Position numbers and translations under genes: made by a program
From: Prorocentrum cordatum
Taxonomy: Eukaryota > Sar > Dinophyceae > Prorocentrales > Prorocentraceae
DNA: 39,110 nt
Reading direction: 5' to 3'
Assembly (NCBI GenBank): GCA_963575745.1
Contig: CAUYUJ010008603.1
Location: forward strand, 1-39,110
Notes under the pieces: model-generated
The model's input: the letters and a program-made list of their open reading frames with translations, nothing else
Database searches by the model: none
What the model was told of the DNA's origin: nothing
In this document: positions 18,124-27,856 of the stretch, piece by piece
Numbering within the stretch: the stretch's first letter is position 1
Layout of the letters: every line of letters starts with the position of its first letter

Positions 18124-18245
18124 TAGTTCTAGTAGTAGTAGGACTCATAGTAGTAGTCGTAAGAGTAGTTGTAGTTGTAGTAGTACGAGATGATGTAGTC
18201 AAATGGGTATGAGTAGTACTAGTAGTAAAAGTAGTACTAATCGTG
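18000..18245 (+). repeat. (AGT)n microsatellite array 2
   Basis: Second AGT array, separated from the first by ~120 bp of triplet-degenerate sequence. Confidence 0.95.
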
Positions 18246-18277
18246 GGAGAAGAAGTAGTAGTAGTAGATGTCTTTTC

Positions 18278-18465
18278 GAAGCCGCTCGGAGGCCTCTTGG
18301 GGCGTCTTCGGCGCCTCTTGGGGCCTCTTGGGCACCTCTTGGGGGTATCTTGGGGGCCTGATGGAGGCCTCGTGGTGCCTCCTGGGGGCCTCCTGTGGGC
18401 CATCTGGGGACCTCTTGGGGCCATCTGGTGGACCTCTGGGGGCCCTCTTGGGGGGCTTGTATGAG
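18278..18465 (+). repeat. (GGCCTCTTGGG)n minisatellite, composite copy 1
   Basis: 11-12-bp units of GGCCTCTTGGG type, ending GGGGGGCTTGTATGAGCGC. With the following minisatellite it forms a composite repeated at 18,690-18,920 and 20,250-20,460. Confidence 0.9.
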
Positions 18466-18469
18466 CGCT

Positions 18470-18690
18470 GCCCCTCCTCCTGGTGTGACTCGTTCGGGCT
18501 CCTCGTGGTGTGAGTCGTTCGAGACCCGCGTCGTGGTGTGAGTCGTTCGGGCTCCTCGTGGTGTGAGTCGGTCGGGCGCCTCGTCCTGGTATGAGTCGTT
18601 CGGGCCCCTCCTTGCGGTGTGAGTGGTTCGGGCTCTTCGTGGTGTGAGTCGTTCGGGGCCCTCGTCCTGGTGTGAGTCGTTCGGGCTCCT
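18470..18690 (+). repeat. ~27-bp minisatellite array
   Basis: GTGTGAGTCGTTCGGGCTCC units again, with the GAGGCCCGCGTCGTGG variant typical of this region. Confidence 0.85.
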
Positions 18691-18885
18691 CGTGGGGCCT
18701 CTTGGGGGCTGCTTGGGGGCGTCTTGGGGCCTCTTGGGGGCCTCTTGGGGACCTCTTGGGGGTATCTTTGGGGCCTCATGGAGGCGTCGTGGTGCCTCCT
18801 GGGGACCTCTTGTGGGCCATCTGGGGACCTCTTGGGGCCATATGGTGGACCTCTGGGGGCCCTCTTGGGGGGCTTGTATGAGCGC
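18690..18885 (+). repeat. (GGCCTCTTGGG)n minisatellite, composite copy 2
   Basis: Very close to 18,278-18,465, including the GTATCTTTGGGGCCTCATGG and TTGTATGAGCGCTGCC landmarks. Confidence 0.9.
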
Positions 18886-18889
18886 TGCC

Positions 18890-19320
18890 CCTCCTCCTGG
18901 TGTGACTCGTTCGGGCTCCTCGTGGTGTGAGTCGTTCGAGGCCCGCGTCGTGGTGTGAGTCGTTCGGGCTCCTCGTGGTGTGAATGGGTCGGGCGCCTCG
19001 TCCTGGTGCGAGTCGTTCGAGGCCCGCGTCGTGGTGTGAGTCGTTCGGGCTCCTCGTGGTGTGAATGGGTCGGGCGCTTCGTCCTGGTATGAGTCGTTCG
19101 GGCTCCTCCTTGTGGTGTGAGTCGTTCGGGCTCTTCGTGGTGTGAGTCGTTCGGGCCCCTCCTCCTGGTGTGAGTAGTTCGGGTCCCCCCTCCTGGTCAG
19201 AGTCGTTCGGGCCCCTCCTCGATGTGTGAGTCGTTCGGCGAGGGGCCCGAACGACTCACACAAGGAAGGGCCCGCACGACTCACACCAGGGCGAGGGGCC
19301 CCAACGACGCACACCACATG
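18890..19320 (+). repeat. ~27-bp minisatellite array with orientation flip
   Basis: Forward units to about 19,238, then reverse-complement units to about 19,315. This repeats the arrangement at 17,171-17,375. The ACGCACACCACATGCATTCTGG landmark follows in both. Confidence 0.85.
19225..19260 (+). other. Conserved hairpin (copy 5)
   Basis: Perfect 14-bp stem 19,225-19,238 with 19,247-19,260 and loop CGAGGGGC. Confidence 0.8.
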
Positions 19321-19454
19321 CATTCTGGTCCAGGACGTCGCCGTCGTGTGAGTCGACAGAGTCGGTCACGTGTAGGTATCGAGGACGATCGCCTTCTGTC
19401 TTGCCTCCCATCGCCTTCTCTCCCTCCTTTTCTTCCTCCTCTTCGGCCCCTAGT

Positions 19455-19511
19455 CGTAGTAGTAGAAGTAGTACCAGTAGGATCAGTTGTGGTACTGGTA
19501 GTGGTAGTAGC

Positions 19512-19547
<36 letters not shown>

Positions 19548-19708
19548 CGTAGTCGTAGTCGTAGTCGTAGTCGTAGTCGTAGTCGTAGTCGTAGTTGTAG
19601 TCGCAGTAGTAGTCGTAGCAACAGTAGTAGTAGTAGTAGTAGTAGTAGTAGTCGTAGTAGTAGTAGTAGTACTAGTAGTAGTAGTACTATTAGTAGTAGT
19701 AGTACTAC

Positions 19709-19781
<73 letters not shown>

Positions 19782-19856
19782 AGTAGTAGTAGTAGTAGTG
19801 ACAGTAGTATCAGTAGTCGTAGTAGTAGTAGTAGTAGTAGTAGCAGGAGTAACGTC
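19455..19856 (+). repeat. (AGT)n / (CGTAGT)n microsatellite array 3
   Basis: AGT triplets with a CGTAGT hexamer block at 19,547-19,600. The 5' flank (ATCGCCTTCTCTCCCTC, GTACCAGTAGGATCAG) is the same as that of array 1, so the ~2-kb region 17.2-19.2 kb is itself duplicated. Confidence 0.95.
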
Positions 19857-20240
19857 TAACACAGATCCCCGCCCAATCGACATAGACGTCCGTCGACGTC
19901 TTGACTACGCCGCCGACTCAGCCACCGCCGCAGTCACGTACCACTGACGACGACTTACTGACGACGACTACGACTACTACGTACTACTACCTACAGACGA
20001 AGACGAAGACGGAGTAAGACAAGTAGATCGAAGTAGAAGTCGAAGTAATTAGTACGAGTAGTAGTCGTCGTAGTCGACATTGTCGATACGACAGACAGTA
20101 CGTATACGACGATGGTAAAGTACCCGAAAGTAGAATGAAACGATTCAAGCGTAAGTAGGATCAGTATAAAATACCAAGTAGTCACTAAACGTAGGGTAAC
20201 GCGATCGTAGTAGAAGTCTGTTAGGAAGCAGCACGGAGGC
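19857..20240 (+). other. Triplet-degenerate spacer, no gene seen
   Basis: Rich in GAC, TAC and GTA triplets that look like decayed AGT/ACG repeats. No supported gene. Confidence 0.5.
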
Positions 20241-20249
20241 CTGCATTCG

Positions 20250-20405
20250 TCTTCGGCGCCTCTTGGGGCCTCTTGGGGACCTCTTGGGGGTATCTTTGGG
20301 GCCTCATGGAGGCCTCGTGGTGCCTCCAGGGGACCTCTTGTGGGCCATCTGGGGACCTCTTGGGGCCATATGGTGGACCTCTGGGGGCCTTCTTGGGGGG
20401 CTTGT
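20250..20405 (+). repeat. (GGCCTCTTGGG)n minisatellite, composite copy 3
   Basis: Third copy of the composite unit, again ending in GGCTTGTATGAGCGCTGCC and followed by the 27-bp motif. Confidence 0.9.
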
Positions 20406-20414
20406 ATGAGCGCT

Positions 20415-20640
20415 GCCCCTCCTCCTGGTGTGACTCGTTCGGGCTCCTCGTGGTGTGAGTCGTTCGAGGCCCGCGACGTGGTGTGAGTCGTTCGGGCTCC
20501 TCGTGGTGTGACTGGGTGGGCCTCTCGTGGTAAGAGTCGTACGGGCTCCTCCATGTGTGTAGTCGTTCGGGCTCATATCGGAAGATGAGTACGTTCGGGC
20601 CCCTCGTCCTGGTGTGGAGTCGTTCGGGCTCCTCGTGGGG
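20415..20640 (+). repeat. ~27-bp minisatellite array
   Basis: Degenerate GTGTGAGTCGTTCGGGCTCC units, becoming irregular near 20,560. Confidence 0.8.
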
Positions 20641-20865
20641 GCCTCTTGGGCCCTCTTGGGGGCCTCTTGGGCCTCTTGGGGGCCTCGTGGGGCCTCTTGG
20701 GGACCTCTTGGTGGCTCTGGCCTCTTGGGGGCCTTTTGGGCCGTTGGGGAGCCTCTGATTCCCCCCGCGCCTCTTGGGGGCCTCTTGGGGGCCTCTTGGA
20801 GGCCTCTTGGGAGCCTCCTGGGGGCATCTTGGAGCCTCTTGGGGGCCTCTTGCGACCTCCGCAGA
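20640..20865 (+). repeat. (GGCCTCTTGGG)n minisatellite
   Basis: About 20 units of the GGCCTCTTGGG type without the composite landmarks. Confidence 0.9.
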
Positions 20866-20867
20866 AG

Positions 20868-21020
20868 CGCAAATGAGCGCTACCCCTTGAGAAGGACAAA
20901 ATGAGCCCAACACCTTCGTAAACTCAATGATTTTGAGAACAAGGAAGAGGAGCGCTGCCCCCTCAGAAGGCCAAAATGGGGCCGAAACCGTAGTAAAATC
21001 AATGATTTTGGTTTCACAGA
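20868..21020 (+). repeat. ~75-bp tandem duplication
   Basis: Two diverged copies, each with GAGCGCT(A/G)CCCC, AGAAGG, CAAAATG and TCAATGATTTT. A similar end (AATCAACGATTTTGG) appears at 29,347 inside another GGCCTC array, so this segment is part of that repeat class. Confidence 0.6.
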
Positions 21021-21170
21021 AGAGGAGAGGGTTCTATGTGCGTCCCCCCGTCGGGGGCAGAATCCTCGTGAGGGGTGTCGTTTTTAGCCCTCCCAGGAGT
21101 CGAAAAAGACCCCTCTGACCACCCGCCGCCCGCCCTCTCCAGACCCAGGGGGAGGGGGTAGGGGGAGGGG

Positions 21171-21304
21171 TAAACCCCTCCCCGAAGGGGAAGAAGGGGG
21201 TTGGGGGGTTGAGAACAGAGAAAGCTCGCTAAACCACTCACGCCCAAAGGGCTGGTGGGATTTGAATACGCAGTGGACATGCAAGGTACTGCCCCCGATA
21301 TGTA
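21171..21304 (+). repeat. Dispersed ~130-bp repeat, copy 1
   Basis: Shares with 26,278-26,435, in order: TAACCC..TCCCCGAAGG, GAAGAA, CGCTAAACCAC, CCCA.AG, GCTGGTGGGA, and GCCCCC.ATATGT at the end. The two copies are diverged but collinear on the same strand. It may be a short interspersed element. On the minus strand TTCAAATCC resembles a B-box-like motif, but the internal order does not fit a tRNA. Confidence 0.45.
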
Positions 21305-22860
21305 TGAGTAGGCTAGGAGGCGGGCGGGGCAATGAAAATGAAGAGGGGTCCCAAGCGGGGACGAGCAAGGAGACGGGGAGGAGTAGTAACAGGGTACGTA
21401 ACAATATAATATTGGGTGACAGTGTAAATCTGGTCTAGATCAGGGCTGGTGCAGGACGTGAACCATAACGGCCTTCTCAGGGTCATCTGACGATCTTGTG
21501 GTGACCTCCAGTGCAGTTCGCCAGTTGTCTTTCAGCGGAAGGTGATCAGGGGGGCTGCGATCATTTGCTGCAGGCCTCTGATTCCTCGGGCGCCCGCACT
21601 CGGTCGCCCGCAAAGGCGCAAAGGTAACCGCGCTTCGCCGAATCGCGGCTTGGGCTGACGGGGTGCCCGTTGTGGGAGTGCATTACCAGAGATCGAGGAG
21701 GACCGCTTTTTGCGCTCACGTGGCGCGACGCGCGGCTGGAGGCGTTGCCGGGGCGAAGCCGGCGTATTTGGCCGCCCTGCAGTTCGGCTGGTTGCTCAGA
21801 GGTCCTCGTTGCTCCAACCGATCCTCGTGTCGTGCCATCTCCGTTCGCGCGCTCTCTCCGTCGCCCCACTCCCCGCCCTGCGAGGTTATGTTGAGGTGCG
21901 TCTGGTTGGCCAGCCGCGGGGGCGCGAAGAAAGCCGCGCCTCGCGGCCTGGGCCGGAGAGGTGCCCTGGCTCCAGAGGCGGAGGTGCGGGGGCGGCGCCA
22001 GGGCGCGAAGAAGAGCCGCGCGCCCCCCTTCTGCGTTCCCTGTCGCACGCGCCCGCTGTCCCGCCTTGTTGTAATCATTGTTATCACCATCGTTCTATCT
22101 CTCCTCTCTCTCTCTCGATTTCGTCCTCGCCCTGCCATATGATGTGGCTTCCCCGCTCCACCAACCTCGACCAGCCCCTGCCGATCGGCGCCTGCCAGAA
22201 GCTTTTGCACCAGTGCTGAGCACCCGCAATGGGCTGTTTCGTTCGGAGCGCTGGCTACGCTACGCTGGCAAGAGAAAAGAGCAGAAGGAGCACGCTCAAG
22301 AGGAGGAGCAGAAGGGGGTAGAAGAGAAGAGGAGGACCAAAGGTGCAACAGAGCTGTTCGTGTATGGGAATCGGAGACGCAAAAGGGTACGGTGACTGGG
22401 GAGGACGAAGAGGCAAGGGCAAGTGTAGGAGGAGCCAGATATTGGACACAGAGCAAGTGTGAAGGGAGTGGGCAGTGGTGGGGGAAGGTAAAGGTGGAGC
22501 CATGGGGGGGGGCGGGATTGTAGATTATGAGGAGGATGGCGACGATGCGTATCGGGTCTGCGGTATGCGTTTGTGGTGTTGTCGCCATTATCGGGGAGCA
22601 CACTGAAAATCTGTCGATTGGGTTTCGGTTTCGTCATGACATCGGTGATTCTGCTCCGACCACATGTAGGAATCAACAGCAGGAGGGGCAGGAGGGACAC
22701 GAACTTGATAATCCCTGGGGAAAGTTGCAAATCGAAGTTGCTATCATCTTATGTTGATTAGCAACAGCATCAAAAACGCTGAGCATGGCACTGGTGGTCT
22801 CACCACTGCAGCTTCTGCAATCACGAGCGTGTGGCCGAGAGCTACAAGGTCAGCTTACAC
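21305..22860. other. No gene supported
   Basis: Several open frames exist, including a long minus-strand one at 21,716-22,603, but all are low-complexity (Pro/Ser/Arg-rich) and none is conserved within the window. A short duplication (GGGCGCGAAGAA, CCGCGC) lies at 21,920-22,030. Confidence 0.4.
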
Positions 22861-22865
22861 GAGCG

Positions 22866-22906
<41 letters not shown>

Positions 22907-22945
22907 GCATCATCATCATCATCGTCGTCGTCGTCATCATTATCA
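22866..22945 (+). repeat. (CAT)n microsatellite
   Basis: About 18 CAT triplets interrupted by CAG and CGT variants. Confidence 0.9.
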
Positions 22946-23344
22946 CCATCAGCATAACATCACCTTCGCCGGAAAAAAAACTGATTGTCCCCGCCAGACC
23001 CCCGAACTTTGTTATCCCACGGAGATTATTATCGTCCGGAGTCGGTTAGCGACATGAGAATAGGGTGAAGGGTGAGTAAGACATGTGGAAGATGCGGGTA
23101 GAGAGCACCAACATAAACAAACAAGCAAACAAATAAGAGTGGCAAGCCGTAGGGAGTTCTGTCTTCTAAATCAAAGCAAACGGTAGGAGGAAGGAGGGGG
23201 AAGAACGTCACGAGAAGTTTCAGGAGGATGAAGAGGAGGAGGGGAGGAGAAGGAGGAGGAGGAGTGATAGTAGACGCAGGAGGGATACTGACAGGACAGT
23301 TCGCCCCTCGGCCCCCGAGCAGCCCCACGCGAAGGGGTGAGTAG
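22946..23344. other. No gene supported; purine-rich stretch
   Basis: A GGAGGA-type purine tract runs from about 23,185 to 23,285. Nothing else is recognisable. Confidence 0.4.
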
Positions 23345-23700
23345 ACCTACACATACATACATACATGCATACATACATACAAACATACATACATACAAAC
23401 ATACATACAATAGTACGTACGTGCATGCATGCATACATACATGCATACATGCATGTATGCATGCATACAAACATACACACATACATGTATACAAACATAC
23501 GCATATATACATGTACATGCATACACACATATAGATACAACCATACATGCATACATGCCTACGCACATACATGTCTACATACCTACAAACCTACATCCCT
23601 ACATATAGACAGACATACATATATACACGCATCCACATACATACATACACACATACATACAGTTCATGCATACAGACCTACCTGCATGCAGACAGACGTA
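23345..23700 (+). repeat. (CATA)n tetranucleotide array
   Basis: About 350 bp of ACATACATAC with CATG, CAAA and CTAC variants. Open frames here (Tyr/His/Thr or Cys/Met/Val) are artefacts. Confidence 0.95.
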
Positions 23701-23714
23701 CCTACATATTCACA

Positions 23715-24590
23715 TGCATCCTGGCCTAACACGGCCAGTGAACTGTCTGACATCAATTCCCTGGCCCACAAATGGCAGAGACAAATCCTGCCCCCCCGTG
23801 GCCACAAACTGCAAGCGACAGATCCGCACCCCCCAGCCCAAAAGTACCATCGACATATCCTCACCACACTGGCCTGAAACTGCCAGCAAACATCCCTCAC
23901 CTCCATGGCCATAAACTGGTAGTAATATCCTCGCCATCCTGGCACCCTTGGCCTAAAGTTGCCGGCGAACTATCCTCACCCCTCTGGACCAACACGAGCG
24001 AAATACCCTCACCACCCTGGCCTAAACTGCCTGCGAAATATCACACGCCCTAGCCCGACATTGGCAACGACATATCCTAGCCTCCCTGGCCCCCTGGTTA
24101 AGTGCTGCCCGCGGAATATTCTAACCCCTCCTGGCTTAGACGTGCCAGCGAACTGTCCTCACCACTCTGGCCCAAAACTGCCAGCCGAATCTCTGAACTC
24201 CCTGGCCTAAAAGTGCCAGCGACATATCCTCACCACCCTGGCTGAAAACCGCCAGCGAAACATCCCCACACCCTAGCCCCACAATAGCAAAATCTCCTCG
24301 CCCACCTGCCGCCCCCCCAGCTTAAATACTGCCAGCGGACTATTCTTACCCCCCTGGCCCATCCTAGCCTAATCTTCATCCCTTGGCCCACGACTGGCAA
24401 CGGCATATCATCACCCCCTTTTGTTCCCCTTCTTGAAGGTCGCCAAGGACTTGTTCCCCCCCTCTGGCTTAGGACGCTTGCGAACTATTCTCACCACTCT
24501 GGCTCAAAAACCGCGAGCGAATTACCCTACCCCCCTGGCCTACAAGTGCTAGCGACACATCCTTACCACTAGCAGCCCTGACCATTCCGT
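23715..24590 (+). repeat. Degenerate ~37-bp minisatellite
   Basis: Around 20 irregular units with the core CTGGCC(T/C)AAAACTGCCAGCGA, then (A/C)ATATCCTCACCACC. Unit length varies from about 33 to 50 bp. No gene. Confidence 0.8.
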
Positions 24591-24658
24591 TCAGTTCATG
24601 CAGTTATTCAGACCAGTACACCTGACAAGTATCAACTACCTGGGTGCTCTCGTAATTA

Positions 24659-24940
24659 ATGAGGGAGGAGGATGAGGAGAAGGATGGGGAAAACGAGGAG
24701 GAGGAGGAGGAGTTCGATGAGGAATCCGACAACATGATGGCTCAAGCCCAAAGGCATTGCTCAGGGTGCTTGGGAATGTGGCGCGAGGATTTTCGCGCGC
24801 CAGCCTCGTCGTTGGCAGGATTCGATGCGATACCTTTTCCCGTTGTAAATCCGAGTGCTCTGCGTGCTGTCATTAGTTTTTCTGGCGCGGTGAGTCGCCA
24901 CCACAACTGGCGGAACAAGGCCAGATGTGCCATGCAGTAG
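24659..24940 (+). CDS. Doubtful 93-aa acidic ORF
   Basis: The ATG at 24,659 opens a frame with a very acidic start (EEDEEKDGENEEEEEEFDEESDN region) from a GAGGAG tract. A non-repetitive part with some cysteines follows (HCSGCLGMW, NKARCAMQ). The C-terminal half is outside the simple repeat, which slightly favours coding, but there is no homologue in view. It lies just upstream of the decayed coiled-coil gene and could be its beginning. Confidence 0.2.
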   Translation: MREEDEEKDGENEEEEEEFDEESDNMMAQAQRHCSGCLGMWREDFRAPASSLAGFDAIPFPVVNPSALRAVISFSGAVSRHHNWRNKARCAMQ

Positions 24941-24984
24941 CGTCCTGCACCTTTATCCCCTGCCACTGGGCTCCCTCGCCGTGA

Positions 24985-25590
24985 GATCAGCAGCAGCCAG
25001 CAGGCGTCTAGGGCTAAGGCGACGGCAAAGCCGCAGCGCAAGCAGGCCGACCGTGGTCGAAATGTGCAGGCCGACGAGGAGGAGGCCGCCTGGCTCGCCA
25101 TGGGCGATGCAGTGGCTGACCAGTCCGCCAACCTCCTCTAGGTCTCGTCCAGTGATCTTCTGCGTCCCGCGACGATGCATGCAAAGAAGGGTTCGCCCAT
25201 GCAGCAGGCCGTCGCCACGAACGAGGACGCGCTGCAGCTCATGCATCACGTCGTTGCCGCGAAGGTGCGATACCATAAAAAACCTCGCGTCTGCCGCGGA
25301 CAACATCCATCGGGCCGAGTGACTCAGGGCCTCTGTGGATTCCCTGGAGGAGCACTTGGTTTCGGCCCGCGAGCATGCCGCCTTGGCGGAGCAGGGCCTT
25401 GCGCTGATCCGCCTGCTCCTCGGGGTGCTGTTTCCATCTGGGGCGCTGCCCCGTGAGCTCCAGCAACGGATGGACGAGGGCGCAGGACGCTGGCGACCTG
25501 GGGCCCCTCGCGCAGTCGTTGCAGGTGCCGGTAGTGGCGCCGCCTTCTCAGCCCTGAAATTGACGGGCGATGCCGCCGCCCGCGGACCCC
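24985..25590 (+). pseudogene. Decayed coiled-coil-like gene
   Basis: A coding-like frame starts near 24,985 (EISSSQQASRAKATAKPQRKQ, EEEAAWLAMGDAVADQSANLL), meets a TAG at about 25,139, and continues (MHAKKGSPMQQAVATNEDALQ, LMHHVVAAKVRYH). It then slips frame in the AAAAAA run at about 25,276. The continuation is NLASAADNIHRAE, a TGA at ~25,320, then LRASVDSLEEHLVSAREHAAL, AEQGLALIRLLLGVLF. Heptad-like spacing suggests a helical protein. After about 25,590 the frame turns into low-complexity Arg/Pro/Ala. Function unknown. Two stops and one shift argue for a pseudogene. Confidence 0.4.
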
Positions 25591-25974
25591 GCCGCGGCCC
25601 CTCCGGTTGGTGCCTTCGCCGCGTAGTCCCAGCCGCCCGTCGGCGCCGCCCCCGCGGCCGTGGCGGGCGCCGACGGCGCCGAGCAACCAGCAGGTCGAGA
25701 GAGCAAGACGACGTGGAGCCGGCGGACTCAGTCGGGCAGCGTGGCGCAGACGCTGCGCCGAACATCGACCTCGTTCAACGACATCGCCGCGCCGCGTTTT
25801 TCTAGGCTCTCGCCGCCATACGCGCGGCGCAGCATGATTTTCATATGATCCATGCTTCTCTCTCACACCGCTGGCGCTCCTACCCGTCCTCCCACTACAT
25901 AAGTTGCACCCGAGTCTCAGCGTAGGCGGGGGCCGTCGTCCGCAATCATCGGGAACCAATGCAGACGGACGCGC

Positions 25975-26190
25975 CAACCGTGTGCGCGACTCCCACGAGT
26001 TGCGCCGCGCATGCCAGGAACGCCACGTGCGCCAGGTGCGTCCGGTGCCGCATGAGCCCAGACGTGCCCAGTGCGCCAAATGCGCCACGTGCTTCACATG
26101 CGCCCAGTGTACCGCGTGCTCCAAGCGCGCCAGGTACCCCACGTACGCGTCGTGCGCAGAGTGCGCCAGGTGCGCCATCGTATACATTGC
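25975..26190 (+). repeat. 9-bp-based minisatellite (GTGCGCCAG type)
   Basis: Repeats of TGCGCCA(G/C)G with variants. One frame reads as alternating Cys pairs and another as Ala/Pro, both consequences of the repeat. Confidence 0.7.
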
Positions 26191-26277
26191 ACCAAAAGAG
26201 GGATTATTGGGGACACATTGGCTTTGGTCGGTCGCCGGTCCAGTGGGCGAGGAGGTGTCCCTACCAAGGAACAGTTG

Positions 26278-26435
26278 TAACCCTTCCCCGAAGGTGAAGA
26301 AAGATGGCGAAGTAACTGATTCGCTAAACCACCTGAGCCCAGAGTGCTGGTGGGACTGCAACTAAAGGGGATTGCGGGGCAGTGTGCTGTCCATGACCAA
26401 ATACTCATGGCCGCAGGCAAGCGCCCCCATATGTG
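26278..26435 (+). repeat. Dispersed ~130-bp repeat, copy 2
   Basis: Collinear with 21,171-21,304, about 25 bp longer because of an insertion between GCTGGTGGGA and the GCCCCC.ATATGT end. Confidence 0.45.
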
Positions 26436-26859
26436 TTCTTCTGTTTATGGTGCCCGAGCGCCTTCGCATCGCGTTGTGGTGTGCGCAGCCCGCGGGATAC
26501 GGTGCCAGTCAGTAACTGTCGGCTCGCTCCATTGCGTGCCTGCACGGGGTGTCCGACTACGCGCGGCGGCCACGCGCTCAGGGAGTTGTTTCAAGGTTTC
26601 ATGCCAGTCGCCAGGAAGGCGGCCTCTGAGTCGACCGAGGAGAAGGTGGAGGCGGAGCAGGAGGAGGAGAAGGGAAGAGGAACACCAGAAGGTGCAGGGA
26701 GGGAGGAAAGTATGGCACGCGGACGAGGAGCAGCAGCACCGTCCGCGTCCGAGCCCCGTTGGGCTCGAGAATCCGAGGCGACCCCTTCTCCTCCCCCACC
26801 CCCCGGCGTTGTGCAGGCCTGCTGCTGGGACGGGGGAAGGGGGGCGTGTCTGTTTCTTG
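26436..26859. other. No gene supported
   Basis: Overlapping open frames in several phases with Arg/Pro/Glu-rich composition. A GGAGGAGAAG purine stretch lies at 26,638-26,710. Confidence 0.4.
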
Positions 26860-27095
26860 CTCTAATCTCTGCTCCCCCCATCGCCCCCTCCCTCCCCGAT
26901 CCCCTGATGCATCCCTCCCTCCCCCTACTTCATCCTTCCCTTCTCCATACCTCTCCTTTCGTCCCACTCTCCCCTCCTCCCTCCCCCGCTTCTCCCTCCT
27001 CCAGTCCTCCCTCCTTTCCCCCTTCCCCCTTCATGCTCCTCCCTCGTCCTCCTCCTCCTCGTCTCCTCCCTCCTTTTCCCTACCATCCCCCGCGC
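26860..27095 (+). repeat. Polypyrimidine (C/T) tract
   Basis: About 230 bp that is almost wholly C and T on the + strand (CCCTCCCTCCCC, CCTCCTCCTCC). Such tracts can form triplex DNA. Open frames here are artefacts. Confidence 0.85.
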
Positions 27096-27430
27096 GAGCG
27101 CAAGTGCGGGGAGGAGGGCAGATGCAGAGCAGCCACTGGCTGCGGAATATTCGTCGGCGGCTAATAAGCACGGTGTCGGTTGGATCGACGTTGCCGATAG
27201 GATGTATGATCGTGGAACGGAATGAGAGGGAGGAGGGGGGAGTGAGTACATGGGAGGCAGAGGGATGAGGAAGAAGAGGAAGAGGAGTGAAGTATGAGGA
27301 TGAGGAGGAGGCCGAGAGACCAGAGTAAACCCAATATGAATCAACGATGCCGAGATGGGCCCACCCGTTCCAAGTTCCCTTGTAGCCAGAGTGCTTACAG
27401 TAAGTCCTTCTCACTGCGGGAAGGGTCCCC
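27096..27430. other. No gene supported
   Basis: Contains a GAGGAAGAAGAGG purine tract at 27,265-27,310 and otherwise anonymous sequence. Confidence 0.4.
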
Positions 27431-27856
27431 TTGAAAGACGAGCGCCCCAAGGCCTTGCAATTCAGACAAAGAGCTGCCACCCGTGCTTTCAGCTGGTACG
27501 GGCGGTCCACATGTTGTTGTTGTTTGCACGTCTGGTCGCAATACCCCCGATCGGACAAGGATCCGCCCTCCACTCGTGTAGCTGAAGAACAGTTCTACAT
27601 GTCGGCCCAGAAAGGGTGGACATCTCAGGCGGATCATCCAATCAAGAACACTAATTTCCGCCATCCGCATAATTGTTGGAAGCTTTTTGGACGACAGTGC
27701 TCGTCATTGAGGCGGGAGTCAGTATTTGAACATGAACCGCCCTTTCATCCATGGAGCTGCTGGAAGCGTTTAAGAAGAATCTGCGCGTCGCTCTGGCGGC
27801 AGCCACATTCTGAGAACGATCATCCCTTCACCCGTTTGAGCGTCGGGAGCTGTTAA
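27431..27856 (+). CDS. Hypothetical 141-aa protein with ~28-aa Trp/Cys repeats
   Basis: The frame is non-repetitive at the DNA level but shows internal repeats in protein. NCWKLFGRQCSSLRRE (from residue 81) and SCWKRLRRICASLWRQ (from residue 109) are followed by EHEPPF and ENDHPF at equal spacing. Two weaker units may precede them (DKDPPST at 42, QADHPIK at 66). The protein is basic, with no signal peptide or membrane segment evident. No family is recognised. The start may be TTG or an upstream exon, as the track start is not an ATG in a clear context. Repeats with conserved Cys/Trp suggest selection once acted on this frame, but an old ~85-bp DNA repeat would look the same. Confidence 0.3.
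   Translation: MKDERPKALQFRQRAATRAFSWYGRSTCCCCLHVWSQYPRSDKDPPSTRVAEEQFYMSAQKGWTSQADHPIKNTNFRHPHNCWKLFGRQCSSLRRESVFEHEPPFHPWSCWKRLRRICASLWRQPHSENDHPFTRLSVGSC

Noticed and set aside
17302-18424. Poly-Val, poly-Ser, poly-Thr and poly-Leu frames over (AGT)n, also 19,222-19,947
   Set aside because: Direct translations of a trinucleotide repeat in different phases and strands.
21171-21304. tRNA gene or tRNA-derived SINE
   Set aside because: A B-box-like TTCAAATCC is present on the minus strand, but no cloverleaf can be drawn and the A-box-like part lies on the wrong side.
21716-22603. 295-codon minus-strand ORF
   Set aside because: Low-complexity Pro/Ser/Arg composition, overlapped by other open frames, no repeat of domain-like pattern, not conserved in the window.
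23171-23877. Tyr/His/Thr-rich and Cys/Met/Val-rich frames over (CATA)n
   Set aside because: Products of the tetranucleotide array; open in several frames on both strands.
26433-27164. 243-codon + strand ORF ending in Pro/Ser-rich sequence
   Set aside because: Its second half is the polypyrimidine tract, and the first half has no conserved feature.
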